A stretch of DNA of 64,000 nt from Sipunculus nudus (GCA_026874595.1 CM049320.1:26140214-26204213), one strand, 5' to 3'. Positions 23,088 through 36,517 are shown, counted from the first letter of the stretch. Notes: generated by a model not told the origin, from the sequence alone. A program made the numbers and translations.

Positions 23088-24709
23088 TCACCACGTGACG
23101 TCATCTCCGGTGTTCGAGAGACATAGTGCTATATGACCATCTATAGACATCTGGTCCATACTGGAAACAGAAAAAAAAAATAAAATGCTTATTAAAATAT
23201 ATTTTATTATTCCAAAGTAAGATATCCAATGTGACATACTGGTGTAACTTTCAAGAAGTAACTTTTGTTATATAAAAAATCGCATATTGGTGTAACTTTA
23301 AAAACTAAATTACACTATTGTATTTTAAATTATATAAAAAAAGGAAAACCTTTGGTTTCTAACTCACTGTAATACTTAAATCTGGTACACTTGGGACTAA
23401 AACATTGGATAATATTATGTAAGATTTTATTTATTTTAATTGTAATACTATGATTAACAGACATATTTTAAAAGAATGTATACTGAAAATGTTATGTATT
23501 ACCACTTTCTTAGTGAAAAATGCTTTATCTACCATTTTATGGTTAACACGTTCAATATGGCCATATAAGGGCCTCTGAAACATGTTGTACATATCATTTA
23601 ATTAAAATACATCATTAATTTATATGATACAATTAAACTGTACCTGTCTGTAAATACTGTCTGGCAGAGTGGGCAGCTCCCCAATGGTTCATCAGGTCTC
23701 TTGTCTGCATCTGTCCCGGGTCCTCTTCCATCCTCACCATGCACTCCACCCTGACTCTGTGGTGGTTTTACTCCTCTTCTTGTCATGTCTGCATCCATCT
23801 GAGTAACTTCTTCAGAACACACCTTGTTCAGCATCTTCTTGACACCTGTTGGTTCCACTTTGGGCTTGAAAAAGTTTGTTAATGCAATACTACTGCTATT
23901 CCTTGACTGTTCTTTTCTTGATTTAGATATTCCAGTCTCTCTGGTCTGAGATTCCTGAGAACGTTGAGTACTGCTCTTCTCTGAGTAAATTTTTGGAACT
24001 TCCTGGCTTTGTTTCACAGTTCTTTGTGACACAGAACCAGGTGAAATGGACGTACAAGGTTTTTCAATAAGATGTTCTGATGACTTAAGCTGTGCAGAGT
24101 TTATAAGTCTCTCCTCTATAGGCAATGTTCGTTTAGTGGATTTTTGTTGTTTATCACCTAAAAAAATGTTACTCTGTTTCTTATCTGTAACATCATACAA
24201 ATCAGCCCCATGTTTATAAATTCTATGATGGCTTCTGTTTCTTCCAATGTCTGGTATATCTGAATTCCACTGCATTTGGTCTTCCTCTTGGAGATTTTCC
24301 AACAGCTCATATGTGATTGGTTTTCTTCGCAGACATGCCATGCAAGGTTTTGGCAAAGGGGGCCAGGTATCCTTATCTTTACATTCATTAGCAACACTTG
24401 GCAGTGTATTATTTGGTAGCATGGGGGGTAGCTGGAAAACAGTAAAGGAAGTGTGAAAAAAAATGTACCTATAAGTCAACAAGTCAAATTTTCCAGGCCT
24501 GCCATAGGGAAATGACCAACAGAAAGTGTAAGTGCTCTAGTGAAAAAGAGTAGCCTTCTGTGAAATAAAGAGTGAAAAAGTAAAATTGTAAAAAAAAAAA
24601 AAACCAGTAAAATTAATAGTGATCCCCCATTTTCTTTAATCACAGACTGAATAAAAATGTGCTGCACATACTAGGCTTGTATTTGTGTGTGTATAATATA
24701 TATATATAA

Positions 24710-24782
<73 letters not shown>

Positions 24783-26414
24783 CTCTAAAAGTCAGGGTCA
24801 CATCCCCCTGCATGAAGATAAGGACATTTTCGACATGTTGTGACGCATGCTGGGCATTTGTGCATACAAAACTTGTGAATTGTCCAAATTTTGTTTCAAC
24901 TAGAGTGTTATAGCAATTAAGAAAATGTTATGTTTTGGAATTCTTTCACTGGAAAAAAAGAGTGAAAAAAGTGCTGCTACAAAAAAAAATGAAAAAACAA
25001 GTAATTAGGGTCATTTTCAGTAAATATTTAAAAAAAGTGACTCTTTAAAAAAAAGTGATTTGGCAGGCCTGTTCAATGGATTTTTCAACTAGATCTTGAT
25101 ACCAAGAAGAGCTGTATGAAGTTTGGACAAGATCTTGTTCTATAAGTGGTTATAGGTTAACTTTTCTGTTTCCACTTTTGACTGCGAGCAATTTAAACGG
25201 AATTGCTTCATGGGCTGATATCTGTGGGAGGAATCTGACAATACCAAGGGATGAAATACAAGAGACAAAGATACACTACGCATTTTACAGGTTCTGTTAT
25301 ACTTTCATATAATAAATTTATATAACTTGTACTGTCAGCCCCATATAATCTGAAGCCAATGCTGCTAGATCATTACTTCTTTAAGATAAGGATAGAGTTC
25401 AAGAAAACAACTCACACTTTCCTCTTTATTAAGCTCTGGCCATGGTGGGATATCATTCCAGTCTATTGGTTTTGTGATCCTTCTTAATGTCAAAACCAAA
25501 CCTTCAAGAGTTGACAGGTCTGTACCTTCATATATGGAATCCTGAGGGGCCCTAAAACATGCCATGTTTAATTTAATATACTGTATTTGAGGTGGAGGCT
25601 TGCATTCCTTAGAATGCAGATTTCTACTTTTGTTAGAAATTAGCTTTTTTGTTGAAAAGCTTCAAGAGGTTGGACCAGAGTTTGGGCTATTTTAAGAACA
25701 GCTGGGAAAAACAATATGGGATTTTTCATATTTTTATCAACTAGACAATTAACAACCAATCATTTTCAGATTAAATGACTATGCATAAATTAGTCACATA
25801 ATTCTCCCACTTCATATGAATAATTACCATAAATAAATTAATTAAATTCACATGAATACTATATATAATAGTTGAAAAATTATAAATTTAATTTGATGAA
25901 TAAATTATATTTGAAAGCAAAAAGAATGATACAAGTACAACGTGCCATTAATGGTAACCTGTGTTGGGAATATTCAGCAGACAATATATTAATAAAATTT
26001 ATGATTGAAACTAATATTTAAATTTATTATAAAACTCAACTGCACCCTTCAGGCTTCACAAAACAAAAAAAAAACTGTTAAGCATCAAAATGTGAAAAAA
26101 TTGACACTTAACTTTACTTTTTCTACATAAAATTATTTAACGTTTTATAATGATGTTCAGTCTATAATCCATTTTATCAGACATAGTTATTATATTTGTG
26201 CAAAACTGTCAAAAGTTAAGACATAAACAAACCCATAAGTTCTCTTATTATCGCTCACTGGCGGTAGTTCGCCTGTCATAGTGTGCGTTGGGTTCTCAAT
26301 GTCCGCGTGTGAGGGACGAATTCCTACGTTCTGTCGGCATTTCTTTGGGGTTGATGGATATTCTGTTGCGGACCTCTTCGCTTTCAAACTTAGTTTACAC
26401 TTCTTACTCGCCAT
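23088..26414 (-). CDS. FAAP20: FAAP20, Fanconi anaemia core complex-associated protein 20
   Basis: Four coding exons on the minus strand, all with GT/AG sites and matching phases: 26414-26233, 25551-25377, 24431-23644, 23160-23088, giving 405 residues. The identifying part is the C-terminal UBZ zinc finger: SCPLCQTVF from exon 3, joined to SIDGHIALCL from exon 4, with Zn ligands C372, C375, H391, C395 and the conserved Asp two residues before His. The protein then ends in DDVTW, as human FAAP20 ends in EDVTW, whose terminal Trp helps bind ubiquitin. FAAP20 binds FANCA, stabilises the core complex and reads ubiquitin at crosslinks in the nucleus (established). The start is the ATG of MASKK, with a strong Kozak context; another ATG lies directly before it. 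The protein is more than twice the human length (180), through a Ser/Lys-rich, probably disordered middle containing SIALTNFFKPK (300-310). Confidence 0.88.
24690..24781. repeat. (TA)n microsatellite in FAAP20 intron 2
   Basis: Interrupted TA tracts with TGTGTG interspersed. Confidence 0.9.
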
Positions 26415-26608
26415 CATGTAAGGCGGCAATTTCTGGAACATGTATGGTAATAGAAACTACCCCTGTATGTTGCGCCATCTGGTATTGATTAATATAACTG
26501 ACACATCTTTGATGGATTTTTTTTTTATGGAGTACAAAATAAAGGAGTGTGATTATTCCTTTATATTTAAAATGCCAAGTTTAATTTAAAATCTAAAACA
26601 AATGATAA

Positions 26609-26673
<65 letters not shown>

Positions 26674-27725
26674 TTATTAATCATTTGGTGTGGTCTAAAA
26701 AAAGTGTTATTCCGTCCTACACTAAACTTTACCAATACACGTCCTCTGTCCACAAAACTCTCTACATGTCTTCATGCAGAGTACTTTTGTGATGCATCCC
26801 CACGCACTTATCAAACCCTGACAGGTTTATTTTCTTGAAGTTTCAAGAAACTACTCATTAGGCTGCAAATTTGTGTCAACACACTAAAAGCGGATGTCAC
26901 AGGTCACATGTTTGAAATCATGGATAGACTGCTAGTTATAACAAAAATAAATTAATAATAATCATAATAAATATTATCATTATTATCATTGACATTAAAA
27001 AGATTTAATCACAAAAATAGTCAAACAAAATGAAGTATGACCTTTCTTTTTAATTATATTTCAGTATGTTGAACAAACTTGGGTGTGTAACACAAGAGCA
27101 AAAAATTGTAAGCCAGGAATACTGTGCATCATTGTTCACCTATTGCAAAATGGTCAGCTCTCCAGGTAGAACAATTGGCCCACTAAATACCAATGATCAA
27201 ATGCCATCACACTAAACCAGGCTAAAAAAAATAAATAAAATTCCATAACTTACAAGTTTCCTTTTGCAACATGCACATGTGCACATACAATAATACCGGG
27301 TAGTCCTTATCCTGATTGGCAAAAAGTGCCATTTCAGCTCTCTGACAATAGTCTTCAACAAATGTCAGAGTGCCTTATTATCTTGTATGGAGGGCGAACT
27401 ATATATGGCTTGATATGAGGATTTAAAGTATTTTCTTTCCTGTAGACAGCATCTCATGGCTTATAAGTACATTTCACTTATAAAAAAATAGACTAATCAT
27501 TATATGTTGTGTACTTTCTAGGAACACCTACCAAGAACGAGAAAATAGCATTTGAACTAAACAATTTGGTGAAATCCCTGGCATATTTTTTTATATATTT
27601 ATGACTGCTTGAACACAATCATGTCTTGCATGGGTAACTGGACCAAACAGCCAACCTGTAGGTGACACAGCAACTGATCTGTCACCATAGAGACGGATTT
27701 ACACTTTGGTCTAGCTGCGAGTTCA
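26415..27725. other. 5' flank of FAAP20, no other gene seen
   Basis: Upstream of the FAAP20 start. Holds a (TAA)n tract at 26604-26670 and AT-rich DNA up to the hAT-like element. No divergent partner gene was recognised. Confidence 0.4.
26604..26670. repeat. (TAA)n microsatellite
   Basis: Trinucleotide repeat with one early interruption. Confidence 0.95.
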
Positions 27726-28487
27726 CATGTATTCAGGGTTGGCAAGTTTTAGGCAGGAAGGTTTTAACCATAGGTTATAACCAGAATAACCTGGTTGAAA
27801 CTGCCCTGCCTAAAAGGTTTTAGGCACCAAAAGTACCTAAAACCTATATTTGTTTAAAATTTTGACTTAAAGATTTACGAAACTACCAAACTGGCCCGGA
27901 TGATCCAGTCACAAGGCTAATTTGCTTGGCTTCTGGAAGGTTGTATTAGAAATGTATGGTTTCCTGTTGGCTGGTATCATGCAGTTTTCAAGGAGCCTCT
28001 ATAGTATAGACTATAGGTTTCTTGAGTATTAGACCATGTTTGTGTGGCACATAGTTTCATTGGCCTAGGTAATTTCATTATCAGGACCCTTTGGGTTTCC
28101 TGCTACATGGAATGACGTAATACAGCCTCCAGTATGCCTCTTGTAAGGCAGGGTATCAGAAGGGGAGGACCTGCTTGATTAGACCAGTTAATTACTATTT
28201 ATCAGGGTGATGGGGTCATAAGACCCAATGGTCATAAATCCTACTGCTGTGCCCTAGTAGAGGTTCATGTGAACTTTCATACATGACTAGGATAATCAAA
28301 TCAAAGCCCTTGCCCTGAAAACTGTTCTTGGGTCAAGCTTTTACAGGAAGATGCAGTCATGCAGTGCCCCTGACCATGGCATGTAGGTTTCTCAGGCCCT
28401 TTAAGTTGAACATGGCCCAAAAGGGATTGGTTTGTAACATATTTACTGCAATATATATTCGCTTTTTCATTTTTATACTAATTATAG

Positions 28488-29354
<867 letters not shown>

Positions 29355-30179
29355 AATTGTTTCATGAGGGTTCCATTTTCACAATCTCATCATACAGTTA
29401 ACAGATTCCATTTCCATCATTAATAGACAATAAGTATGTGCACAAACTCTTAAAATCTGACAAGGGATGACCTAGGTAAGGGAATAAACAACTAATAGAA
29501 ATTCTTGTTAATTATCAGATAATGTAAAAGATATTATCATATTTTTAGTTTATGGCTAGCATAAAAGATCTGTTATAATTTTATAGAATCAATCCCTGGC
29601 TTTTGCCATTTGTTGTAGATACAGGCATATAAAACATACTGATATGTTAGTGCGACTACTCTACAGTATAAATAACTATTTAACAGTATAAATGGAACAA
29701 CTTTATAAACTCGGGGAAAACTTCATCGCATATATCACAAAATTTAATCCCTTGTGATCAGGAAGTCAGTCCAAGTATCTGGTTATAAGCTTACAGTATG
29801 AGCATTCTTTTATAAACTGGCAGTAATAGCATGTACAGGTTGGAGACCTAAGAACATGATTTAGGGATACTAGCCAAAACTGTCAGAGAACTGTGCTCAT
29901 ATGGAAAACCTGAAAAAGTGTTGTATTAATTTTTGTTATTTTTTTTGTGTCATGGTTAAATTTGTTTAGTTTGAATAAAGTGTTTTTAATTTGTTGAGCA
30001 TATTTCCTTAATGCATTTAGCCGTGTTACATAAAACATAGTTAAACTGCAAGTCATAGGTAAGGTTTTAGGCAGTTAAAGGCAGGTTATAACCTATTTTA
30101 GGCAGTTAAAGGCAGGTTTTAGGCTCTGCCCTGCTGAAAACAGGTTTTGGGCAGCCTAAAAGCCAACCCTGCATGTATT

Positions 30180-30916
30180 CTGTTGTGTTAATTCATTAGT
30201 CACAGCATAACATTACCAGCTGTGTACCATAGTTTTCAGGCAAAAAGATGGATGGCCGTTGCAGTGCTTTCAAAGGTATGATTGTTGTCAACAATTCCAG
30301 TACAGGCTTACCAACTAACTGACTCCCAGTATTGAGTTGTGTATGGTCAGCTTATGAACAAAGGGAGTGATGCCACTAACAAACAAAATAAGTTATTTTT
30401 AAACATTTATTTCTGACTGATATTTTGTCCTGAACAATACTAAACAAACAGAATAGCTAATGTCTCACTTCATATGTTTTATATATCATGAACACACTAG
30501 TTGATCATAGATCTTCAAAACCGTATGATAATCAAATTCCATGTTTTCTTTTACCGGACCCCCCCCCCCCCCCCGTTATTCTAGATCTTACCGGTAATTA
30601 CGTTTTTCCTTTCAGTGCTTATATTTCAACCGTCAAGATTCATAATTTCAAAATGATCTCTTTGGGCATACACACCCTGCAGCATTTTGGCATCCTTTTC
30701 ATACATTTAGTTATCCATGTGTTCAAAATTATCAAGGAAACATTTGAATCTGATGACAAAATCTCATAAAATTCACACCAATAGTGAAAGGAAACAATAG
30801 TTCAAAACAAAATATTTAATATTGAAATTAATAAGCATACATATTATTTATGTTGCTTCTTACAACCGTGCAATGTCTCTTTTTGCATTTAAATAACTGA
30901 TTCTCCAGCCTTCATA
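30180..30916. other. Intergenic spacer left of TUFM
   Basis: Includes a 19-C run at 30557-30575. A short ATG frame at 30247 ends at an AAG/GTATGA donor-like site but has no supporting partner exon. Confidence 0.35.
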
Positions 30917-30922
30917 TTTATT
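30917..30922 (-). terminator. Candidate polyadenylation signal of TUFM
   Basis: AATAAA on the minus strand, about 120 nt downstream of the TUFM stop codon; no nearer canonical hexamer was seen. Confidence 0.5.
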
Positions 30923-31043
30923 CCAATTCAAATCTCTGATTCTCGTAATTTTTTCAATTTTCTATTTCACAAAATGTACATATATAAAGGTAAGAAATAA
31001 TTCTTTAAATCAACATATTATAACAACATGGCGTTAATACACT

Positions 31044-34000
31044 CTAGCGCTTCTTCCTCTTTTTCATGACGACTGCAGAGTTGCCCATGATCTTGATTTT
31101 CTTGGGTTTGATATAATTAAAGCCTGATATTTTCAGGTCTGTAGGGGGTAACAGTTTCGTTATTACACCTGTGATTGTGGTCATAAAATTTTCTCGCACC
31201 ATGAATTGCTGACCCTCACGGACAGGCATTGCTTTCCGTAAAAGCATTGTAGCATCACATGTGTCACCAGGCATGATCATATCCACGTCTTCTGGTAAAC
31301 GCACACAGCACGCCAAGTCCCATGTATCAGTGTGCATTTGTTGTATGTAGTTTGTAAGAACTGGCTTAGTCCGTCCCCCTTCCTGCCTTGAACAGACGTA
31401 CAGTTTAACCTCAAACTGGTCATGCTGGCTTGTACTCTTAGGTTCGCACAACACCATACCCCGTTCAACGACTTCAGATTTTATTCCTCGCAAAAGGACA
31501 CCAACGTTTTCTCCAGCCTTTACCGAAGGCACAGACTTGTGAAAAACCTGCAACAAAAAAAAAAAAAAGAAAAATCAGAATTAAATCTCTCACAAAATAA
31601 CATTACAATTTCTCAAGCTTTTGACTTAAGATTTTGAAACTACAGACTGAAAAATTCACATATATATTAAAGGAGCATCTGATCTGTAACTGCATTTGTT
31701 GATTTGTTGAAAAAATTACACTCATAATCCAGAACGCTGGAATACGAGAAATACTGAAAACCCTGTCAGGAAATATTTCTGTTCCATCACACTTTTAAAT
31801 AAATAGGTATTTGTATTTTATTAACTGGGCACTTATCTGTTTAGTTGAATGTATTTTAAAAATATTTTGTAATACACCTTTTTTGTTACCCATTGTCTGG
31901 GTGATGACAATAGTCTATCCCCCCCACCTTAATATTAAAGAGGACAAAAGCACCCCCCCCCCCATAATCTTAAATTCAAGCATAAATAAATGAAAGATTA
32001 CCTTTAAAATTCTGTAAATTTATCTATCAGAAGTGAAACCTGCTAGACCTGTAATACTGTGTAGCAGTAAGAAACTGAATATATACATAATAAATGTGTC
32101 AATTTATATCAACAATATAAACATCAACAAAATATATACTGTACATCATTATTATCATGAATAATATTTAATCAAAATACAGATTATTGGTATTTTCATT
32201 GAACTGATTATTTGTACTTTCATAACTTTACTAGTGTAATTATGCAAGGTATATATTGATAAAATTGCTTTAATATATTCAACAAAAAAATATGAAATAT
32301 ACGGTAAAATTATATTTAGAGTGTTCTTGGATTAAGTAATATATATTTCATCTATATATTTGTCCTAGCAGGGTTTTTACCAGGTTGGCTGTTGTCCTAC
32401 ATTCCCCATTTGTCATGGCTTTGATGGACCATGCAGTGTTCATGTGTCTATTTGTTCAGCTTCGTGGTTAGGGAATTGAATACACTATAGATCATAACTT
32501 TGTAGTTTTGTACAGCCTGAAGTGAGTGAGCAGATGTTGAGTTCTTGGTGAGTAGCCAATGAGTATCTTAATTGAATGAGACCTACCTCTAAAGTCAAGA
32601 ATGTAAAAATAATTGCTTTCAGTTTTCAAATTTTCAGTTTAGCCATTTTTACCTCTGCTAGTTTTACACAGAACCATTCAGGCACACCCCTGCTCCCTTT
32701 TTCACATGCAGCCACCACTGGACTCCTTGGTATGATGGTATCTATTTAGATTTTGACTTTACTGACAAAATTTTATACTGCAAGGGATGGGTACCCTGGC
32801 CATGAATAACAATACTAATGACAATTGAAGCTGAGAAATGCATTGCATGCTGGCAGACGAGAACAAGGGCAAACAAGGGCAGTGCATGTACTACCAGTAC
32901 TAGTACTTACAAGAAATAAGTTTTTTTTGGTGATAAAAACAGGCCTGTTTAACCTACTTTATTCAATCATTAATGTGTTATTATCATTATACAACCTTTA
33001 TCAGGACTTGATTTTGCATAGATCAACGACCTCAAGTTTTATTTTTATAGTTTGCATAAGATTAGGGACGGCCTGCCACCCCAAACATCGATTTTTGCTG
33101 AACCAGCCTGAGGCCCATCAGTTTATTTTGGAGCCTGAATGTCATGTTGTCATGTCTAGTATATGATATGTCAGTAAAAAAGTTTAAATGTAAAAATTAC
33201 CAGTAAATAAAAAGTATGTAAGTAGTTTTTCATTCAAGCTGCTTTTAAACAATCATTCTGGGGTGGCCTGGATTTTTCACATGTTCAGAAAGAACTTAAT
33301 CAATTTATGAAGATGATTTACACCTGAATATAGTGAAAAAAATTAATTCAGTTTCTGCTGGGGAAACTGATGGAAAAAAACCCTTTGGTAAAAATGGCTA
33401 TTTCCCACATTTTACCTGTGGTTTTTACCAACCTTGGCAAAAACTTGCCAACCCTTGATTGAATTACTGCCACTTTTCACAAAACTTAACATGCCTGTGA
33501 CGTCTTTGTTCTCATCATTGTCATTTGTAATTGTGCTTTATAGATGAGCATCTAATCACTCGTAGTACAAAAACTCCTAACCCAAAAAATGCATATCTGA
33601 GGGATATTTATGCTGAGATTAACACAAATATGTAATGATTATGCAACTCTTTATCAAATTTCAATAAAATCTGTGAAGCAATTCTTACGATATCTTGCAG
33701 ATACACACAAACAGAAAAGTACCCCTTGCTTTGAGCAGTCACATAGCTTGAACATGTATTAAACACCATAAAAAGTATTGGTATGGTTTTCATTCTTGCA
33801 TAAAATATTGTATACAAACCTGCATATCAGTTAATGTGGTTTTGAAAGTTTTGCCATATCCCATCAATTCGGCCTCAGCTCCTTTACTCATAGTGCCTTG
33901 TGCGAGTGTTCCAATAACTACAGTGCCCCTGCCTGGCACAGAAACAGTGTTTTCAATTGGCAAGTAGAAAGGGCCACTCGTGTTTCGTTCAGGAAGTGGT

Positions 34001-34812
34001 ATGGCTTCATCAAGTGCTTCTACAAGCTGCATAATTGAGTCTTTTCCAATCTCAGGGTGTTTGTTCTCAACAGCGCACAGTGCTGATCCAGTTACCACTG
34101 GTGCTGTATCACCATTGAACCCATACTCGTCTAGAAGTTCCCGTATTTCCAATTCAACAAGTTCAAGCACATCATTATCGACAAGGTCAGCTTTGTTGAC
34201 ATAAACTACAATGTTTTTTACACCAATCTGTCGTGCAAGTTGCAAATGTTCTCGTGTTTGTGGCATTTGACCATCAGTAGCTGCAACAACAAGTATCGCA
34301 CCATCCATTTGCGAAGTACCGCAGATCATGTTTTTTATGTAATCAATATGACCTGGGCAATCTGTATGTGCATAGTACCTATTTTTTGTGGAATAGCCCA
34401 CATGTGCCACATTGATAGTAATTCCTCGAGCTTGCTCTTCCGGCGCCCGGTCAATGTCATCATAATTCATGACTTTTGCCAGTCCATCTTCAGCTAAAAC
34501 TTTAGTTATGGCTGCTGTGAGCGTGGTTTTACCATGATCTATATGTCCAATAGTCCCCACGTTGATATGTGGTTTATCAGACACTGGTTTTGCAGTCTGT
34601 TCACTCTTGACATTGACTTTGGCTGCCAGTGTAGCGGGGGTCAGTTTGGCATAATTTCGAGTTTGATAACAGTAGATATTAGATGTGGCTCGCTTCACAT
34701 AATTCCTGTTTTCTTTCTGTACCCTAAGTAATGGACAAAATACCTCACTTCGACTGGAAATCTTATGTGAAACCCGGCTTATCAGACACAGACGAGTCAC
34801 ATGTGTCGCCAT
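31044..34812 (-). CDS. TUFM: Mitochondrial elongation factor Tu
   Basis: Two coding exons: 34812-33820 and 31547-31044, joined in phase 0 across a 2272-bp intron (CAG/GTTTG donor, TTGTTGCAG acceptor; protein ...TDMQ then VFHKS...). The product is 498 residues. It delivers aminoacyl-tRNA to the mitochondrial ribosome with GTP. An Arg/Ser-rich targeting presequence covers about 1-70. G1 is GHIDHGKT (89-96), then RGITIN, DCPGH with the catalytic His at 155, NKAD (206-209) and GSAL (242-245); the beta-barrel domains II and III follow, with GGRTKP and TWDLAC. The start is the ATG of MATHV in a strong Kozak context; the frame extends a further ten codons upstream but only to a GTG. The C-terminus is longer than vertebrate TUFM by roughly 20 residues and ends in a basic cluster MKKRKKR. 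Few introns compared with the human gene may mean a retrocopy-derived paralogue. Confidence 0.95.
33330..33456. repeat. Solo hAT-like end in TUFM intron
   Basis: The right end in reverse reads CAAGGGTTGGCAAGTTTTTG, then GGTTGGTAAAAACCACAGG, sharing its first dozen bases with the 27734 element. A possible left partner near 32370 (CAGGGTTTTTACCAGGTTGG) lacks a matching 8-bp flank. Confidence 0.4.
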
Positions 34813-35403
34813 GTTTACATCTGAAACTTCCGGTGGTGTCACTTAATATAATCCCATCCTGCAAATACTACCCATGACAAATGACCCTGGGAGCTCGAGA
34901 CCCCTGGTGACAGGATAGTTTACCAATAGCTTGTCCTGTACCATGACTTGAGACGGGCCCCGACTCAGTCATGCACGCTACGTAACGAAAAGTATCTGCA
35001 GCGCGACCCCAAACCAGGGTCGCGCATAATGAAAGGAAAAAACCGAAAATTCTGAACCGTTCAGACTGGATAATTTACTGCGAAAGAGAGAATAAATGGT
35101 ATATGACATTTCGGCGGATAAAAACTCATTCATATAACACAGTATTTATAATAATTACCTAGAATACAAGACATGCCTAGCATATTATCGTGTCACTTAT
35201 TGTGCGAACTCCCCATACACGGCCACGGGTCCTACGTTTATGTGTACAATGATCCAGGATTCATGGGAGTTTCGAAGAAAACACTCAAGTAGTGTGTTTA
35301 TGATATTTATTAAAGCCATATTTGATCTTTTTTGTTTATTTCGTACACCTGATAAGACTTGTTTCTGGTCATTCCGCTCCTAGTTTGAGCGGGCGCCTGC
35401 AGA
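34813..35403. other. 5' flank of TUFM
   Basis: Upstream region of minus-strand TUFM. Contains a perfect 9-bp inverted repeat GCGCGACCC...GGGTCGCGC at 35001-35025 with a 7-nt loop. No divergent gene was recognised. Confidence 0.45.
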
Positions 35404-35405
35404 TA

Positions 35406-36517
35406 CAGTCGTGACTTGATAATCCGACACTAAATGTAATACGCTAATTTACGTCGGATTGCAAGGCTGTCGGACTGTCAAATCAATAAGGGTGACGGAG
35501 GGTAAAGATACAATGTGACCCAAATGTTTGGAAGACTTTTTATATTTCATTAAGTATTTTGTTATAATAAACTACGCATATGATATTGTTATGATTAATG
35601 TGAATTCGAAAATAAAAACATCCGTCATGGAGTACTGTTTTAATTTCTTAAATACGTGTCTATATATACACGCTCGTCAAGATTGACGACCTATGCAGAT
35701 TCTGCAATTATGAGATATGCTTATATATTAATGAACAAACATAAACTAGATGTATATATATGAACCAGCGGTCAATTGATCTACTAAGTTCATGTGCGTC
35801 TAAAGAATGCAAGCATATCTGTCTGGTGTCTTGTTCTTTTAATTTTTCATTTTCACGTGCTTTTCTAAGCGGTCGGCATCAACGTCCCCTGCAGCGAAGC
35901 CCTACTCCTCAATATACCGTAGCCCTGTTTCCATTCCCCCAATCGTTTTTCTGAGAGTTACTCGTTTAGGAGAACCATCTTCTCCATCAGACTCGCTGTC
36001 ACTGTCGCCTCCAGCTTCTTTGACACAATATCAGCGGCCGTCGGCATTAACTCCGTGGGCTTCATGTTGTCTAATACGAGGTATCGCTCCGCGGTCACGT
36101 GGTCCGCGCTGTTGCGTACCTGGAAAAGGTCCCCGACACCGTTCTCCACCTCCGCGTATTCCACACACCGAGAGGTTCATGTGTTCATGTGTGACTTAAT
36201 TAGTGAGCCAAATTGACTCAATAATTGGTTCTCGTGTACAGTTAGAACAATACGCATCGCTGCATTTCACGCCTAATTGGTCAGGGTGCTGTGTGCACGA
36301 GCCCGACGACTGACATCAAAGGACAATATACCGGTCGGATTGTCAAGAAAATACGTCGGTATCCTTGTTTGCGTCGGGAAATGTCATGTCGAAGTCGGAA
36401 TCCAAGGCTGACGGTTTGTCAAGGCTAATTTATATGGGTCCCCTTCGTTTATTGCAAAATACCGTCGGATTGCAAGGTTTCCGGATTGTTAAGGGTCGGA
36501 ATGTCAAGTCGCGACTG
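35406..36517. mobile_element. Pogo/Tigger-like DNA transposon
   Basis: An 1112-bp element with TA on both sides (35404-35405 and 36518-36519). The left end reads CAGTCGTGACTTGATAATCC; the right end in reverse reads CAGTCGCGACTTGACATTCC. The ends carry further CAATCCGAC/GTCGGATTG modules (about 35452, 36458). TA duplication with CAGTCG termini fits the pogo/Tigger branch of Tc1/mariner. No DDE transposase is present. A GC-rich, coding-like minus-strand segment lies inside (35958-36164). Confidence 0.82.
35958..36164 (-). CDS. GC-rich coding-like segment inside the pogo-like element
   Basis: A 68-codon frame beginning at a non-ATG codon (VEYAEVENGVGDLFQ..., later TAADIVSKKLEATVTASLMEK) and ending at TAA. 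It is markedly more GC-rich than the flanks. A consensus donor, TTCCAG/GTACGC, falls 15 codons in, and an ATG in another frame lies 18 bp upstream of the segment. The protein is not recognised. It could be a remnant of the element's own gene, a captured host exon or chance. Confidence 0.2.
   Translation of the reverse strand: MEYAEVENGVGDLFQVRNSADHVTAERYLVLDNMKPTELMPTAADIVSKKLEATVTASLMEKMVLLNE

Noticed and set aside
24158-24456. Other-frame ORFs inside FAAP20 exon 3
   Set aside because: They overlap the splice-supported frame and have no domain.
30247-30275. Possible first exon MDGRCSAFK with a GTATGA donor
   Set aside because: No compatible downstream exon and no support beyond one donor-like site.
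32370-33456. Full hAT element in the TUFM intron
   Set aside because: A left-end candidate exists, but the 8-bp flanks do not match and the terminal words differ; only the right end was kept as a solo end.
33980-34731. Plus-strand ORFs inside TUFM exon 1
   Set aside because: Antisense shadows of a well-supported coding exon.
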